Assembly (NCBI GenBank): GCA_051209155.1
Contig: JBPJGB010000002.1
From: Actomonas sp051209155
GTDB taxonomy: Bacteria > Verrucomicrobiota > Verrucomicrobiia > Opitutales > Opitutaceae
DNA length: 64,000 nucleotides
Strand: one strand, 5' to 3'
Both the position numbers and the translations under genes were made by a program. Positions 16,929 to 25,100 of this stretch are shown piece by piece. The notes below the pieces were generated by a model that did not search any database, was not told where the DNA came from, and worked only from the letters and a program-made list of their open reading frames with translations. How positions within the stretch are numbered: the first letter of the stretch is position 1; every line of letters starts with the position of its first letter.

Positions 16929-17432
16929 TTACTTGGCCAGAAAGGAGAGGATATCGTTGGCCTGCTGGGTGGTGGAGCCCTTGTGATCGGCGTAGACGAC
17001 TTTGCCGTCGTGCACGAGGTAGGCGGAGCGGCTGGCCATGATCATGCCATTGGCGCCGAAGGCCTTGGCGACGGCCTTGTCGGTGTCGGCGAGCAGGGTG
17101 AAGGGGAACTGGTATTTTTCCTTAAACGCGGCCTGCTTTTCGACCGTGTCGTAGGAGACGCCGATGACCGCGACACCCTTGTCGGTGAGCTCCTCGTAGG
17201 CATCGCGCAGCGAGCAGCCCTGCTTGGTGCAACCGGGGGTGTCGGCCTTGGGGTAAAAGTAGACCAGCGTGTAGTCGTGAGACGCGTAGACCTCGCTGAG
17301 GTTGAGTTCGTTGCCCTCGTCGGTGAGGGCGGATACGGCGGGAGCGGATGCCCCCACCTCAAGCGGGGCGGCGGTGCCAAAACTGAGCATGGTAAGAAAG
17401 AGGGTGGTGATGAAGAACGGGCGGAGCTTCAT
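16929..17432 (-). CDS. bcp: Peroxiredoxin, BCP/PrxQ type, exported
   Basis: This 167-residue protein has a signal peptide (FFITTLFLTMLSFGTAA) and then a full peroxiredoxin domain. YPKADTPGCTKQGC carries peroxidatic Cys68 and resolving Cys73, spaced as in atypical 2-Cys bacterioferritin-comigratory proteins. Conserved PFTLLADTDKAVAKAFGA and a C-terminal strand follow. It reduces hydroperoxides; the signal peptide puts it in the periplasm, unlike cytosolic E. coli Bcp. A periplasmic thiol donor would be needed and none is adjacent. Confidence 0.9.
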   Translation of the reverse strand: MKLRPFFITTLFLTMLSFGTAAPLEVGASAPAVSALTDEGNELNLSEVYASHDYTLVYFYPKADTPGCTKQGCSLRDAYEELTDKGVAVIGVSYDTVEKQAAFKEKYQFPFTLLADTDKAVAKAFGANGMIMASRSAYLVHDGKVVYADHKGSTTQQANDILSFLAK

Positions 17433-17519
17433 GGTGGGAGGATGTTGGAACGAAAGCGGGTTCTGCGAAAGCGCAAGGAAGGTGGGTGACGTTGATGTTA
17501 ACTTGCCGTGACGCCAAAC

Positions 17520-17546
17520 GCCCGCCGCGGCGGGGGCCGGGCGGGC
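17520..17546. terminator. GC hairpin downstream of the DUF4139 gene
   Basis: GCCCGCC (17520-17526) and GGCGGGC (17540-17546) form a perfect 7-base stem. The T-tract is weak (GTTTGG on the minus strand), so termination efficiency is uncertain. Position fits the end of the DUF4139 transcript. Confidence 0.45.
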
Positions 17547-17573
17547 ACTGAGGGCGGAGGGAGAAAGATCGGT

Positions 17574-19268
17574 TTACTCCACACCCGTCACGTCGAGGTC
17601 GTTGGGGTGTTCGATGCTGAACTTGAGGGTCAGGCTCCGGCTCGCGCCGGGCGCGAGCGAGCCGGTCCAGGTGAGGATACCTTCGTCGTCGCGGTGGAAG
17701 GCCTTGGTCTTGTCGTCGCCGGTGGCGATGTCGCGTTCGGCGGGTGCGAGGATTTTCACCGTGATTTTCTCGTGGCGGCTGACGGGCAGAGGTTCGGCGA
17801 GGCGCAGGGTGACGGGCACGGTCTTGTGGTTGGTGAGCTCAAGTTTCACCTCGTAGGTCACACGGGTGCCGCTGTTGGTGAAGCCGGTCTTTTCGACAAA
17901 GCGGTTGAGGAGGGTGCGTTCGACGACGACGGCCTCGTCGACGCCGAGGGCGAGTTCGAAGTCCTCGCCGGGCATGGTTTGCTCGAGAAAACTGTTGGCG
18001 ATGAAGGCGCCGTCGACAAAAGCGGCGAGTTTGCCCCCGAGCAACGGGAAGTCGGTGGTGTTCTCGACCGTGGCGGTGAGGAAGGCGTTGGCGACGTATT
18101 TGGGCGTCGTTTCGTAGCGCAGGCCGGCCGGCAGGGTGACGGTGGTGACGCTGACCTTTTGGGTGGTGCCGTCGGCCGGGATGGTGGCGGGCGCGGTGAT
18201 CTTGAAGGTGGCGGCGGTGAGGCCGGTTTCAACGGTGGCGAGGTTGTTGCGGATGTCGGCCAGCTCGGTCTTCAGGCGGCTTCCAGAGACGGTCGTTGCT
18301 GAAGTGTAACCCTGCTCGGCCGCTGGGGCGGCGCGGGTGACGGAGAACGGGGAAAGCTCCATCGCGTCATCCGTGCTGTAAGTCTGCTGTGCTACGATCC
18401 ATGGCATCGCTTCCGGCGCGCTGCCACCGGCGCTGGGGCGGGCGGTGGAGAGGGTGAGGGCGACGGCGTTCCAGGGCTCGCCGGTGCGGTTGATGACCTG
18501 GGCCTGGTAGTCGAAACTCACCTCGCGGGTGGTGGAGTTGAGGCGGGCGTTGTAGACGGGGCTCCAGTTGGCGCCGGGAGCGGTGTAGGTGAGCTCGAGT
18601 TGGCCGCGGCCGGCGGTCGGGGAGGTGAGGCGCACGGTGACTTCCTTCACGGCGCGGCGGCCGGGCACGCGACCGCGGGCTTCGTTGAGCTGGGCTTGGG
18701 CGGCGTTGATGCGGTGGGCGAGGTTCTCACGCTGGAGGGTGACCTCGCGCTGGGTGGTGATCAGGCGGGCCTGGTTCTCGGCGGTGAAGGTGAGCAGGTC
18801 CTGCCACTCGCCGAGGTCGCGTTGCGGCGCGGCGCCTTCCGTGGGCACGGTGGTGTTGGCGGTGATGATGCGATCGAGCACGCTGAACTGGCGGTCGATG
18901 TTCTTGAGTTGGTCGGCGAGGACGCGGTCTTCGTCGCGGAGGCTTTTGAGTTTCTCTTCGAGCTGCGCGATTGCCGGGCTGGGTTCGGATTCGAGGAAAA
19001 GGTTGCGCGAATTGACGTCGAGGATGGTGGTGCCGTCGGGCCCGCTGCCGCGCACCTGGATGGAGTCATCCCAGAGGTTGGCGGGCAGGCCGCTGAGGAC
19101 GAAGGATGACTCGCCGGCGGGGAGATCGAGCGTGGCGGCACGCGTGACCAGAGCGCGATCGGGGTAGACGGTGACGGCCGTGATGGTGGAGTCGATCGAT
19201 TGGGCGCGCAGCGCGAGGCTGCAGGTGCAGGCCGCGAGCAGGCCTGGCAAAAGGGAGCGGGTATTCAT
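17574..19268 (-). CDS. DUF4139 (MuiA-type) protein with a TonB-receptor-plug-like insert
   Basis: The 564-residue exported protein has a signal peptide (LLPGLLAACTCSLALRAQS). The N-terminal domain begins ITAVTVYPDRALVTRAA, as in mucoidy-inhibitor/DUF4140-DUF4139 proteins, with a coiled coil at about residues 95-205. A DUF4139 beta domain starts at VRLTSPTAGRGQLELTYTAPGANWSPVYNARL. Residues 303-340 (MELSPFSVT, then GYTSATTVSGSRL and ELADI) do not fit DUF4139. They resemble the N-terminal plug signature of Opitutaceae TonB-dependent receptors. Function is unknown. The ATG at 19274 (MPMNTR) is an alternative start. Confidence 0.8.
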   Translation of the reverse strand: MNTRSLLPGLLAACTCSLALRAQSIDSTITAVTVYPDRALVTRAATLDLPAGESSFVLSGLPANLWDDSIQVRGSGPDGTTILDVNSRNLFLESEPSPAIAQLEEKLKSLRDEDRVLADQLKNIDRQFSVLDRIITANTTVPTEGAAPQRDLGEWQDLLTFTAENQARLITTQREVTLQRENLAHRINAAQAQLNEARGRVPGRRAVKEVTVRLTSPTAGRGQLELTYTAPGANWSPVYNARLNSTTREVSFDYQAQVINRTGEPWNAVALTLSTARPSAGGSAPEAMPWIVAQQTYSTDDAMELSPFSVTRAAPAAEQGYTSATTVSGSRLKTELADIRNNLATVETGLTAATFKITAPATIPADGTTQKVSVTTVTLPAGLRYETTPKYVANAFLTATVENTTDFPLLGGKLAAFVDGAFIANSFLEQTMPGEDFELALGVDEAVVVERTLLNRFVEKTGFTNSGTRVTYEVKLELTNHKTVPVTLRLAEPLPVSRHEKITVKILAPAERDIATGDDKTKAFHRDDEGILTWTGSLAPGASRSLTLKFSIEHPNDLDVTGVE

Positions 19269-19350
19269 GGGCATAGCGTCGTTAGGAGGACAACGAACCG
19301 ACGGGAGTGTTCTTAGAACGCGGCTAAAACTAGCCGCGTGTGGGCGGCGC

Positions 19351-22155
19351 TCAAGACCCGGCGGTGTCGGCTTCCTGGAGCAACGTGATGAGGAGTTCGC
19401 GCACCGGGGCGAGGTCGGTGGGCGAGCTGAGCAGGTGTTGTTCGACCAATCCGAGTTGCTCCACCCACACCTGTTCGCCCAACAGGGCCAGCTTGCCGCG
19501 GGCGGCGTGGGCGAGGAAGGTGGCTCGCTCGGGCACGTCGTCCCATCGCGCGAGGATTTCACGCACGTCCCGCAGGGCGTCGGCGTGCAGGTCGCGGCGT
19601 TGCTCGGCGGTCATGACCCAGGTGGCGGGGGTGGCCGTCGTGCTGGGTTCTGTGGTCGAGGGGGGCGCAGCGAGACTGCGGACGAGGGCATCGTGCAGGG
19701 CTTGGGGTTGGAGCGGCTTGCTCAGAAATGCCTGGGCGCCGGCGCGCAGGCATTCTTCGCGCTTGGCGACGGTCGAAAAGGCGCTGATGACGATCACGGG
19801 AGCGGCGGGCTCGGTTTGGCGTTGGCGCAAGGCATCCAGCAGCGCCGCTCCGGAGAGACCGGGCAGGTGCCAGTCCATCAAAACGGCGTCGAAGCGTGGC
19901 GTGTGGTTCAGCTCGGTGAGGGCGCTTTCACCGTCGCGGGCCCACGAGACGCGAACCCCCAATTGTTGGAGATAGTGGCCGAGCGCGAGGCGGTTGTAGT
20001 CCTCGTCTTCAATGGCGAGCACATGCACGGGAGGCTCGGTGCGCAGGCGGCGCTGAGCCGGGGCCGCCGGCGAGCTCGGGGTAAAGGTGCAGGAGAAGGA
20101 GAATATGGTCTGCCCCTGATCGTTGCGGGCGGTGGTGCGACCGCCCATGGCGTTGCCGACGCGGCGGCAGAGGGACAGGCCGATGCCGAGGCCCGGCGCT
20201 TGCGTTTCCTGCGCCCGCTGCCCCCGCTCGAAGGGTTCGAAAAGAGCCTCGATGTTGGCGTCGGTGAGCGTGGTCCCGGCGTTCACCACTTCAAATTGCA
20301 GGGAAATTTCGTCGGCCGCGGCGGGCTGGCGGCTGACGCGCAGGGTCGCGGTTTGGTCGGTCCCGTATTTGAGCGCATTGTCGAGGTAGTTGCCGAGAAT
20401 CTGGCGCAGTTTGCCGGTATCGCCAATGAGCCAAAGCGGGGTCGGCGTCATGGTCTCGATTGCGACTTGGTCCCGCTGCAAATTGTAGAGTCCGACGGTG
20501 TCGTGCAGAAACGCGCCGAGTTCGAACGTTTGTTCTTCGAGCTGAATGGCGCCGGCGTCGAGATTGGCGAAGTCCATCACCTCCTCGATCGTCGCGCTCA
20601 GGCGGTCGATGCACGCGTGGAGGTTGCGCAGGAGCGCCTCGGCGCGCGGACTGCCGGCTTCGCTGCGCAACATCGAGGCGATGCCCTTCACGCCGTTGAG
20701 GGGATTGCGCATTTCGTGATTGATGCTGGAGAGGAACCGGTCCTTGGCCGCGTTGATCTGGCGCAATTGCTCGGTGTGAGCGATGGCCATGCGGTCGAAC
20801 TGAAAGGTGAGGTGGCGGCACAGCTCGCGCACTTGGGCGGAGTCGGTCTGGGTCCACGGCCACGATTCCCGTTTGCCCAGAGCGAGGAAACCGCGGGCGG
20901 CGCCCTCTTTTTCGCCCAACGGGAACACCCGCACAAAGGCGTCCCGAACAGGCGCGTTGGCGGGTGGTGCGGCGGGTTGGACCGGGAGCCCGGGCAGCCG
21001 CAGGCCGAGTTGTTGGGCGGCCCAGGCCGGCAGGGCCTCGGTCGGCGACCAGGCGGTGTCGCCGATGCGTCCTTCTTGCCAGCGTTGGCCGGTTTGGTCG
21101 GTGAGCCAGATCGCGCAGGCGGTGACCCCGTAGGCGCGGACCAGGGTGTCGCAGGTCTCCTCGACCAAGCTCGTGGGCTCGTCGATGAAGGGCACCCGGT
21201 CGATGAAGTCGCGCAGTTTGTTGCGGTAGATGAGGCTTTCGCCCAGCAGCCTGCCCCGCCAACGATCGAGGGCGGAGTCGAGGTCGCGCGGAAACGGCAG
21301 GGCGCACAGGATCGCGGCAATGAGTCCCGCACCGATCGCCAGAAGTTTCTGCACGGCGGACGAGGCGGGAATCATCGCGGTCTCGCTCACCAGCAGGATG
21401 AGCAGCATGACCAGGGCAAAGAAGCTGAGACGTAGCGCCACCGCCAGACGGCGACCGATGAAGAGGCGCACGCGGCCCAGCCGGTCGTTGAGCACGGTGT
21501 AGGCCGCCAGGATGCCGTAGCCGCTGGCCGCCAGGGAGCTCCAGGGCATCGCACCGAGGTTGGTGGTGGGGGGAGGCAGGATGCCGACCAGGTGCAGACT
21601 CTCCTTGAGGGCGGCGAGGGGCATGGCCATCACGATAACAAACAGGGTGCGAGCGCGGGAGCGTTGCAGCGGGTCGGGTGAACGAAACTTTCGCCACAAC
21701 AACCAGCCGGACAACCCGACGTTGGCGGGCATGAAACCGCCGATGTAGAACAGCACCAACGGGGTGGGAGTGGCGAACCAGGCGCCAAAGCGGTGCTGCA
21801 GGTCCGACACCCCCCAGCGTGTCGCCAATAAACTGATACAGATGGCGCTCACCGCATAGTTGGCCACGATGAGCCGCCGCCAGCCGGGCCAGTCCGTTGT
21901 GAGCGCCGCGAGGTGCAGGAACGAGGACGGCAGGGTGAACAGCGCGGCCCAGGTGAGGTAGGCCAGAGGGCGGGCGGTCGTGAGGTCGGCGGCGCGGAAG
22001 AGGCCCCACACTCCGGCGTTCCACAGCGCGACCCCCAAACAAAAGACACCGATGGATCGCGCGGCCGCTCCCCGTGGTCGACCGACAACCAAGGCCAGCA
22101 AGGCCAGCACGTTGGCGAGGGCGGCAAAAAGTGGGATATTTTGAAACGGGTTCAA
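19351..22155 (-). CDS. Hybrid histidine kinase with 7-8 TM sensor, GAF-like region, receiver and HPt-like tail
   Basis: The 934-residue protein has about eight N-terminal membrane segments (residues 5-270), then a GAF-like region (about 310-455), HisKA with His480 in SSINHEMRNPLNGVKG, HATPase_c with GLGIGLSLC, and a receiver with Asp761 in VLMDWHLPG and Lys in LSKPL. The tail (about 855-925) reads FLAHAARGKLALLGEQV, resembling an HPt domain with His883 as candidate phosphoacceptor. The TTG start at 22155 was chosen because it overlaps the response-regulator stop as TTGA, implying translational coupling. The next upstream start would overlap that gene by nearly 200 bases. Confidence 0.88.
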   Translation of the reverse strand: MNPFQNIPLFAALANVLALLALVVGRPRGAAARSIGVFCLGVALWNAGVWGLFRAADLTTARPLAYLTWAALFTLPSSFLHLAALTTDWPGWRRLIVANYAVSAICISLLATRWGVSDLQHRFGAWFATPTPLVLFYIGGFMPANVGLSGWLLWRKFRSPDPLQRSRARTLFVIVMAMPLAALKESLHLVGILPPPTTNLGAMPWSSLAASGYGILAAYTVLNDRLGRVRLFIGRRLAVALRLSFFALVMLLILLVSETAMIPASSAVQKLLAIGAGLIAAILCALPFPRDLDSALDRWRGRLLGESLIYRNKLRDFIDRVPFIDEPTSLVEETCDTLVRAYGVTACAIWLTDQTGQRWQEGRIGDTAWSPTEALPAWAAQQLGLRLPGLPVQPAAPPANAPVRDAFVRVFPLGEKEGAARGFLALGKRESWPWTQTDSAQVRELCRHLTFQFDRMAIAHTEQLRQINAAKDRFLSSINHEMRNPLNGVKGIASMLRSEAGSPRAEALLRNLHACIDRLSATIEEVMDFANLDAGAIQLEEQTFELGAFLHDTVGLYNLQRDQVAIETMTPTPLWLIGDTGKLRQILGNYLDNALKYGTDQTATLRVSRQPAAADEISLQFEVVNAGTTLTDANIEALFEPFERGQRAQETQAPGLGIGLSLCRRVGNAMGGRTTARNDQGQTIFSFSCTFTPSSPAAPAQRRLRTEPPVHVLAIEDEDYNRLALGHYLQQLGVRVSWARDGESALTELNHTPRFDAVLMDWHLPGLSGAALLDALRQRQTEPAAPVIVISAFSTVAKREECLRAGAQAFLSKPLQPQALHDALVRSLAAPPSTTEPSTTATPATWVMTAEQRRDLHADALRDVREILARWDDVPERATFLAHAARGKLALLGEQVWVEQLGLVEQHLLSSPTDLAPVRELLITLLQEADTAGS

Positions 22156-22829
22156 GTCGGTTCGCCTGGCGAAGGGGGACGCGGGGGCGCAGGAACGAAG
22201 CCCGCGGTGATGGCGTAGGCGATGAGTTCGGTGGTGCGGTGCAGGCCCAGTTTGCGCATGAGGTTGCGACGGTGGGTCTGCACGGTGCCGGCGCTCACGC
22301 CGATGATGGCGGCGATTTCCTCGTTCGCGAGGCCCTGTCCGATCCACTTGAGCGCGTCCTGTTCGCGCGGGGTGAGGATTTTGCTGAAGTGTTGAGGGTT
22401 CTGTTGTTGGCTGGTCTGCAGTTCCTTGATCCGCGGGCTCACGAAGCGACGACCGGCCGCGACCTCGCGAATCGCTTCGACGAGGATTTCGGCGGGATCG
22501 CCTTTGTGCACGAAACCATCGGGGCCGGCCTGGGCGGCGGTGTGGAGGCTGAATTCGGAGGTGAGCCCGGTGACGATGATCAGGCGCAAGTTCGGGAACT
22601 GTTGGCGGAACCGGGGGAAGAAGTCCTGCGCCTGTTCAGTTTCGAGCTGCAAATCAACGAGGGCGAGCTGGCAGCCAGCGATCACCCCGGGAGCATTCAG
22701 CGCCTCCGCGCAGGAGGCGAAGAGGTGCGTCGTGACCGCTGGGGTGGTGCGAATGATGGTGTGGGAGAGGCTTTCACGAATAAGAAGTTGGTCTTCGATG
22801 ATCGCGAGGTGGAGTCGGTCCAAAGGCAT
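22152..22829 (-). CDS. NarL/LuxR-family response regulator
   Basis: The 225-residue protein has an N-terminal receiver (residues 6-125; acidic pair in IIEDQ, phosphoacceptor Asp in LALVDLQLE, Lys in FVHKGDPAE) and a C-terminal LuxR-type helix-turn-helix (about 148-212; LTPREQDALKWIGQGLANEEIAAIIGVSAGTVQTHRRNLMRKLGL). It is first in a two-gene operon with the hybrid kinase, whose start codon overlaps this stop. The DNA targets are unknown. The receiver's Thr is in IIVTGLTSE. Confidence 0.93.
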   Translation of the reverse strand: MPLDRLHLAIIEDQLLIRESLSHTIIRTTPAVTTHLFASCAEALNAPGVIAGCQLALVDLQLETEQAQDFFPRFRQQFPNLRLIIVTGLTSEFSLHTAAQAGPDGFVHKGDPAEILVEAIREVAAGRRFVSPRIKELQTSQQQNPQHFSKILTPREQDALKWIGQGLANEEIAAIIGVSAGTVQTHRRNLMRKLGLHRTTELIAYAITAGFVPAPPRPPSPGEPT

Positions 22830-22927
22830 ACTGCGGCCAGGTCATGGGAATCGAGTCGGTTGAGGGGAGGGTGAAGGGCCAGGTCAGTTTTGAAGTGCAA
22901 TCGCCCCGACGAATCGAGGATTCGTTT

Positions 22928-23512
22928 TTATTCACTCGATGCATTGGCCGTGAGATCCCGGCGGAGCACCCACTCTGGGCCGTCGACTTCGTCTTCCTGT
23001 TCGCCGACTTGGCGGAAGCCCAGTTTCTGGGCGAGGCGTAGCGACGGTGCGTTGGTGGGCGAGATGGAAAGGAAGAACGATCGCACCGCGGCCGTGTCGT
23101 GTGCCCACCGCATCATGCCTCCGATGGCCTCGGTGGCATAACCCTGGCGGCGGTGCGGTGGGGCGATGGTGTAGCCCAGCTCGGCGCCGTGGGAGCAGTA
23201 GGGCAGGAGAAACGGGTCGGGAGCCCGATGGTGGAAGTTGATACTGCCGACCAAGGTGTTCGTCGCGGTCAAAACCACTGCGCGGTAGACCCAGGGCAAC
23301 TGCGCCGGGTCCTGCTCGACCAGCGCGAGGCGGCGCAGGGCGAAGCCCCGATCAGGCAAGGCGCCGGGATCGGGCACCCGGTAGGGCAGGCGATCAAGCA
23401 CCCGGGCACCGTGACCCGCGGCCAGCGCCTGCAGGTCGGCCCGGCTCATCGACTCGAGGCGGAGCCGGGGCGTGAGGATCGGGACGGGAGGCGCGGGATC
23501 ACCGGAGGTCAT
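22928..23512 (-). CDS. GNAT-family N-acetyltransferase (RimJ/RimL-like)
   Basis: The 194-residue protein carries LTPRLRLESMSRADLQALAAG near the N-terminus and an acetyl-CoA loop in GYTIAPPHRRQGYATEAI (Q/R-x2-G-x-A). The later SPTNAPSLRLAQKLGFRQVGEQ is the NxxSxxxxEKxGF motif. This is the pattern of RimJ/RimL-type acetyltransferases with protein or small-molecule acceptors. The ATG at 23512 precedes the conserved domain directly; an upstream open frame is basic and unconserved. It is divergent from the CMD-sigma pair. Confidence 0.85.
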   Translation of the reverse strand: MTSGDPAPPVPILTPRLRLESMSRADLQALAAGHGARVLDRLPYRVPDPGALPDRGFALRRLALVEQDPAQLPWVYRAVVLTATNTLVGSINFHHRAPDPFLLPYCSHGAELGYTIAPPHRRQGYATEAIGGMMRWAHDTAAVRSFFLSISPTNAPSLRLAQKLGFRQVGEQEDEVDGPEWVLRRDLTANASSE

Positions 23513-23580
23513 ACCTTCGTAAACGACGCATCGGAGTTTGGGGGCAATCGAGGCGCCGGCAGCGTTTTTTTTGGCGCGGC

Positions 23581-23607
23581 GGTCACAAACGCGGCGTGCG
23601 ACTCGTC
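23581..23607 (+). promoter_or_regulatory. ECF41-type promoter, GGTCACA-N16-CGTC
   Basis: GGTCACA (23581-23587) is followed after exactly 16 bases by CGTC (23604-23607). The published ECF41 target consensus is TGTCACA-N16-CGTC, so this is one mismatch in eleven positions. It lies 26 bases upstream of the CMD-like ATG in the gene pair that also encodes the ECF41 factor. The predicted transcript would start near 23613-23616. This supports positive autoregulation. Confidence 0.75.
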
Positions 23608-23633
23608 CTCCTTGTTGCAGATCCACTTTTGTC

Positions 23634-24155
23634 ATGAATGCAGAACAAATCACCTCCGCCCGCACGCAGACCCGCCAGTTCGGCGACCACTACGACTACG
23701 ATGTCACCTACATGGAGGAGATGCTCGATGCCTCCCCCGAGGGCTTTGCCCGCTTCCAAGGTGTGCTGGGCATGTCGTCCTTTCGCGACGTGCTGCCGGT
23801 GGAGGTCGCCTTCATCGCCAAGGTCGCCGCGTTCAGTGTGGTCGATTGCGGGCCGTGCTTGGAGCTCAACCTGAAGATGGCCCGGGAGGCGGGCGTGGAA
23901 ACCGAGCTTCTGCGCCTGGCGGTGCGCGACCCCGATCGCCTGCCGCCGGAGCTCGCCGAAGTGCATGGCTACGCCGCGCAGATTGCCGCCGGCGCCACGC
24001 CGGAACCCGAAAAGGTGGAGCGTTTTCGCGAGCGCTACGGCTCGGCGGGTTTGGTTGAACTCTCCCTGGGCATCGCCAGCGCGCTCGTTTTTCCGGCGGT
24101 GAAGCGCACGCTCGGCCACGCCCGGAGTTGCTCGCTCACCCCCCTATCCGTCTGA
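23634..24155 (+). CDS. Carboxymuconolactone-decarboxylase-like protein, ECF41 partner
   Basis: The 173-residue helical protein follows the AhpD/CMD fold. The redox motif reads VVDCGPCLELN with Cys72 and Cys75, but the His that normally follows at +4 is Asn79, so the peroxidase relay is altered. ECF41 sigma-factor genes are commonly paired with carboxymuconolactone decarboxylases, oxidoreductases or epimerases, and here the sigma gene starts 12 bases downstream. The start at 23634 (MNAEQITSARTQ) lies 26 bases after the predicted ECF41 promoter. Likely role is detoxification or redox chemistry; the substrate is unknown. Confidence 0.82.
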   Translation: MNAEQITSARTQTRQFGDHYDYDVTYMEEMLDASPEGFARFQGVLGMSSFRDVLPVEVAFIAKVAAFSVVDCGPCLELNLKMAREAGVETELLRLAVRDPDRLPPELAEVHGYAAQIAAGATPEPEKVERFRERYGSAGLVELSLGIASALVFPAVKRTLGHARSCSLTPLSV

Positions 24156-24167
24156 TGTTTCCGAACC

Positions 24168-25100
24168 ATGTCGGATACCGAAGCCGCGATCGTATTTGAA
24201 AACCAGCGTGAGGCGCTCCTGCGCCTCGCCTATCGCATGCTCGGCGTTGTGAGTGACGCGCAGGATGCGGTGCAGGAAACGTGGCTGCGTTGGGCGGCGA
24301 CGGATCGGGCGAAGGTGCGCGAACCGCGGTCGTGGTTGTTGCGCACCTGCAGCCGCTGGTGCCTCGACCACCTCAAGTCGGCCCGCGTGCAGCGTGAGGT
24401 GTATCCCGGCCCCTGGCTGCCCGAACCGCTGGTGCTGGATGTGGCCGTGACCGAAGACAACGGCGCGCGGCGCCTGGAGTTGGACGAAGCGGTTTCGATG
24501 GCGCTGCTCACGGCGATGGAACGGCTCACACCCACCGAGCGCGCGGCCCTGCTGCTGCACGACGTGTTTGACCACGACTACGCGGAGGTCGCGGAAGCGC
24601 TCGGGCGCAACGAGGCCGCCTGTCGCAAACTGGTCTCCCGCGCCCGCGCGCGGGTGCAGGAGGAGCGGGCCACGGTTCGGGCCGATGCCATTACGGCGGA
24701 CGACCACCGGCGCCTGCTCGGGGCGTTTTTGGATGCCGCCGCGGTGGGCGATACCGCCGCGCTGAAGGCGGTGCTCTGCGACGATGTGGCTTTCCACTCC
24801 GACGGCGGCGGCAAAGTGGTCGCGGCCGGCAAGGTCGTGTTCGGCGCCGCGCTGGTGGCGAAATTTTTCACCAACCTCGTGCGCAAATTCGGCGCGCGCT
24901 ATGACGAGTCGATGCTGCGCTGGGTCTGGTTTAACGGCGCCCCGGGCGTGGTGGTGCTCGACGCGCCCGGCGGACAACCGGTCACGGCCTTCTCGATCGC
25001 GATCCGCGACGGCCGGATTGGCGGGCTCTACGCCCTGCGCAATCCGGATAAGCTTGCGGGCCTGGCGCTCAGTCGTCGCGCAGGGCTTCCATCGGGTTGA
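24168..25100 (+). CDS. sigJ: ECF41-group RNA polymerase sigma factor (SigJ-like)
   Basis: This 310-residue protein has sigma region 2 (about 8-75), region 4 (about 108-165; LTPTERAALLLHDVFDHDYAEVAEAL) and a C-terminal SnoaL-like domain (about 175-300). The group signatures are present: WLPEP in the linker (residues 83-87), DGGGK (212-216) and NPDKL (292-296). In ECF41 factors the C-terminal extension replaces an anti-sigma factor and tunes activity. It is co-transcribed with the CMD-like gene from the promoter at 23581. Its 3' end overlaps the convergent ABC permease by 32 bases. Confidence 0.93.
   Translation: MSDTEAAIVFENQREALLRLAYRMLGVVSDAQDAVQETWLRWAATDRAKVREPRSWLLRTCSRWCLDHLKSARVQREVYPGPWLPEPLVLDVAVTEDNGARRLELDEAVSMALLTAMERLTPTERAALLLHDVFDHDYAEVAEALGRNEAACRKLVSRARARVQEERATVRADAITADDHRRLLGAFLDAAAVGDTAALKAVLCDDVAFHSDGGGKVVAAGKVVFGAALVAKFFTNLVRKFGARYDESMLRWVWFNGAPGVVVLDAPGGQPVTAFSIAIRDGRIGGLYALRNPDKLAGLALSRRAGLPSG

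Noticed and set aside
22156..22347. Longer N-terminus for the hybrid kinase
   Set aside because: It would overlap the response-regulator coding region by almost 200 bases; the TTGA overlap is the natural start.
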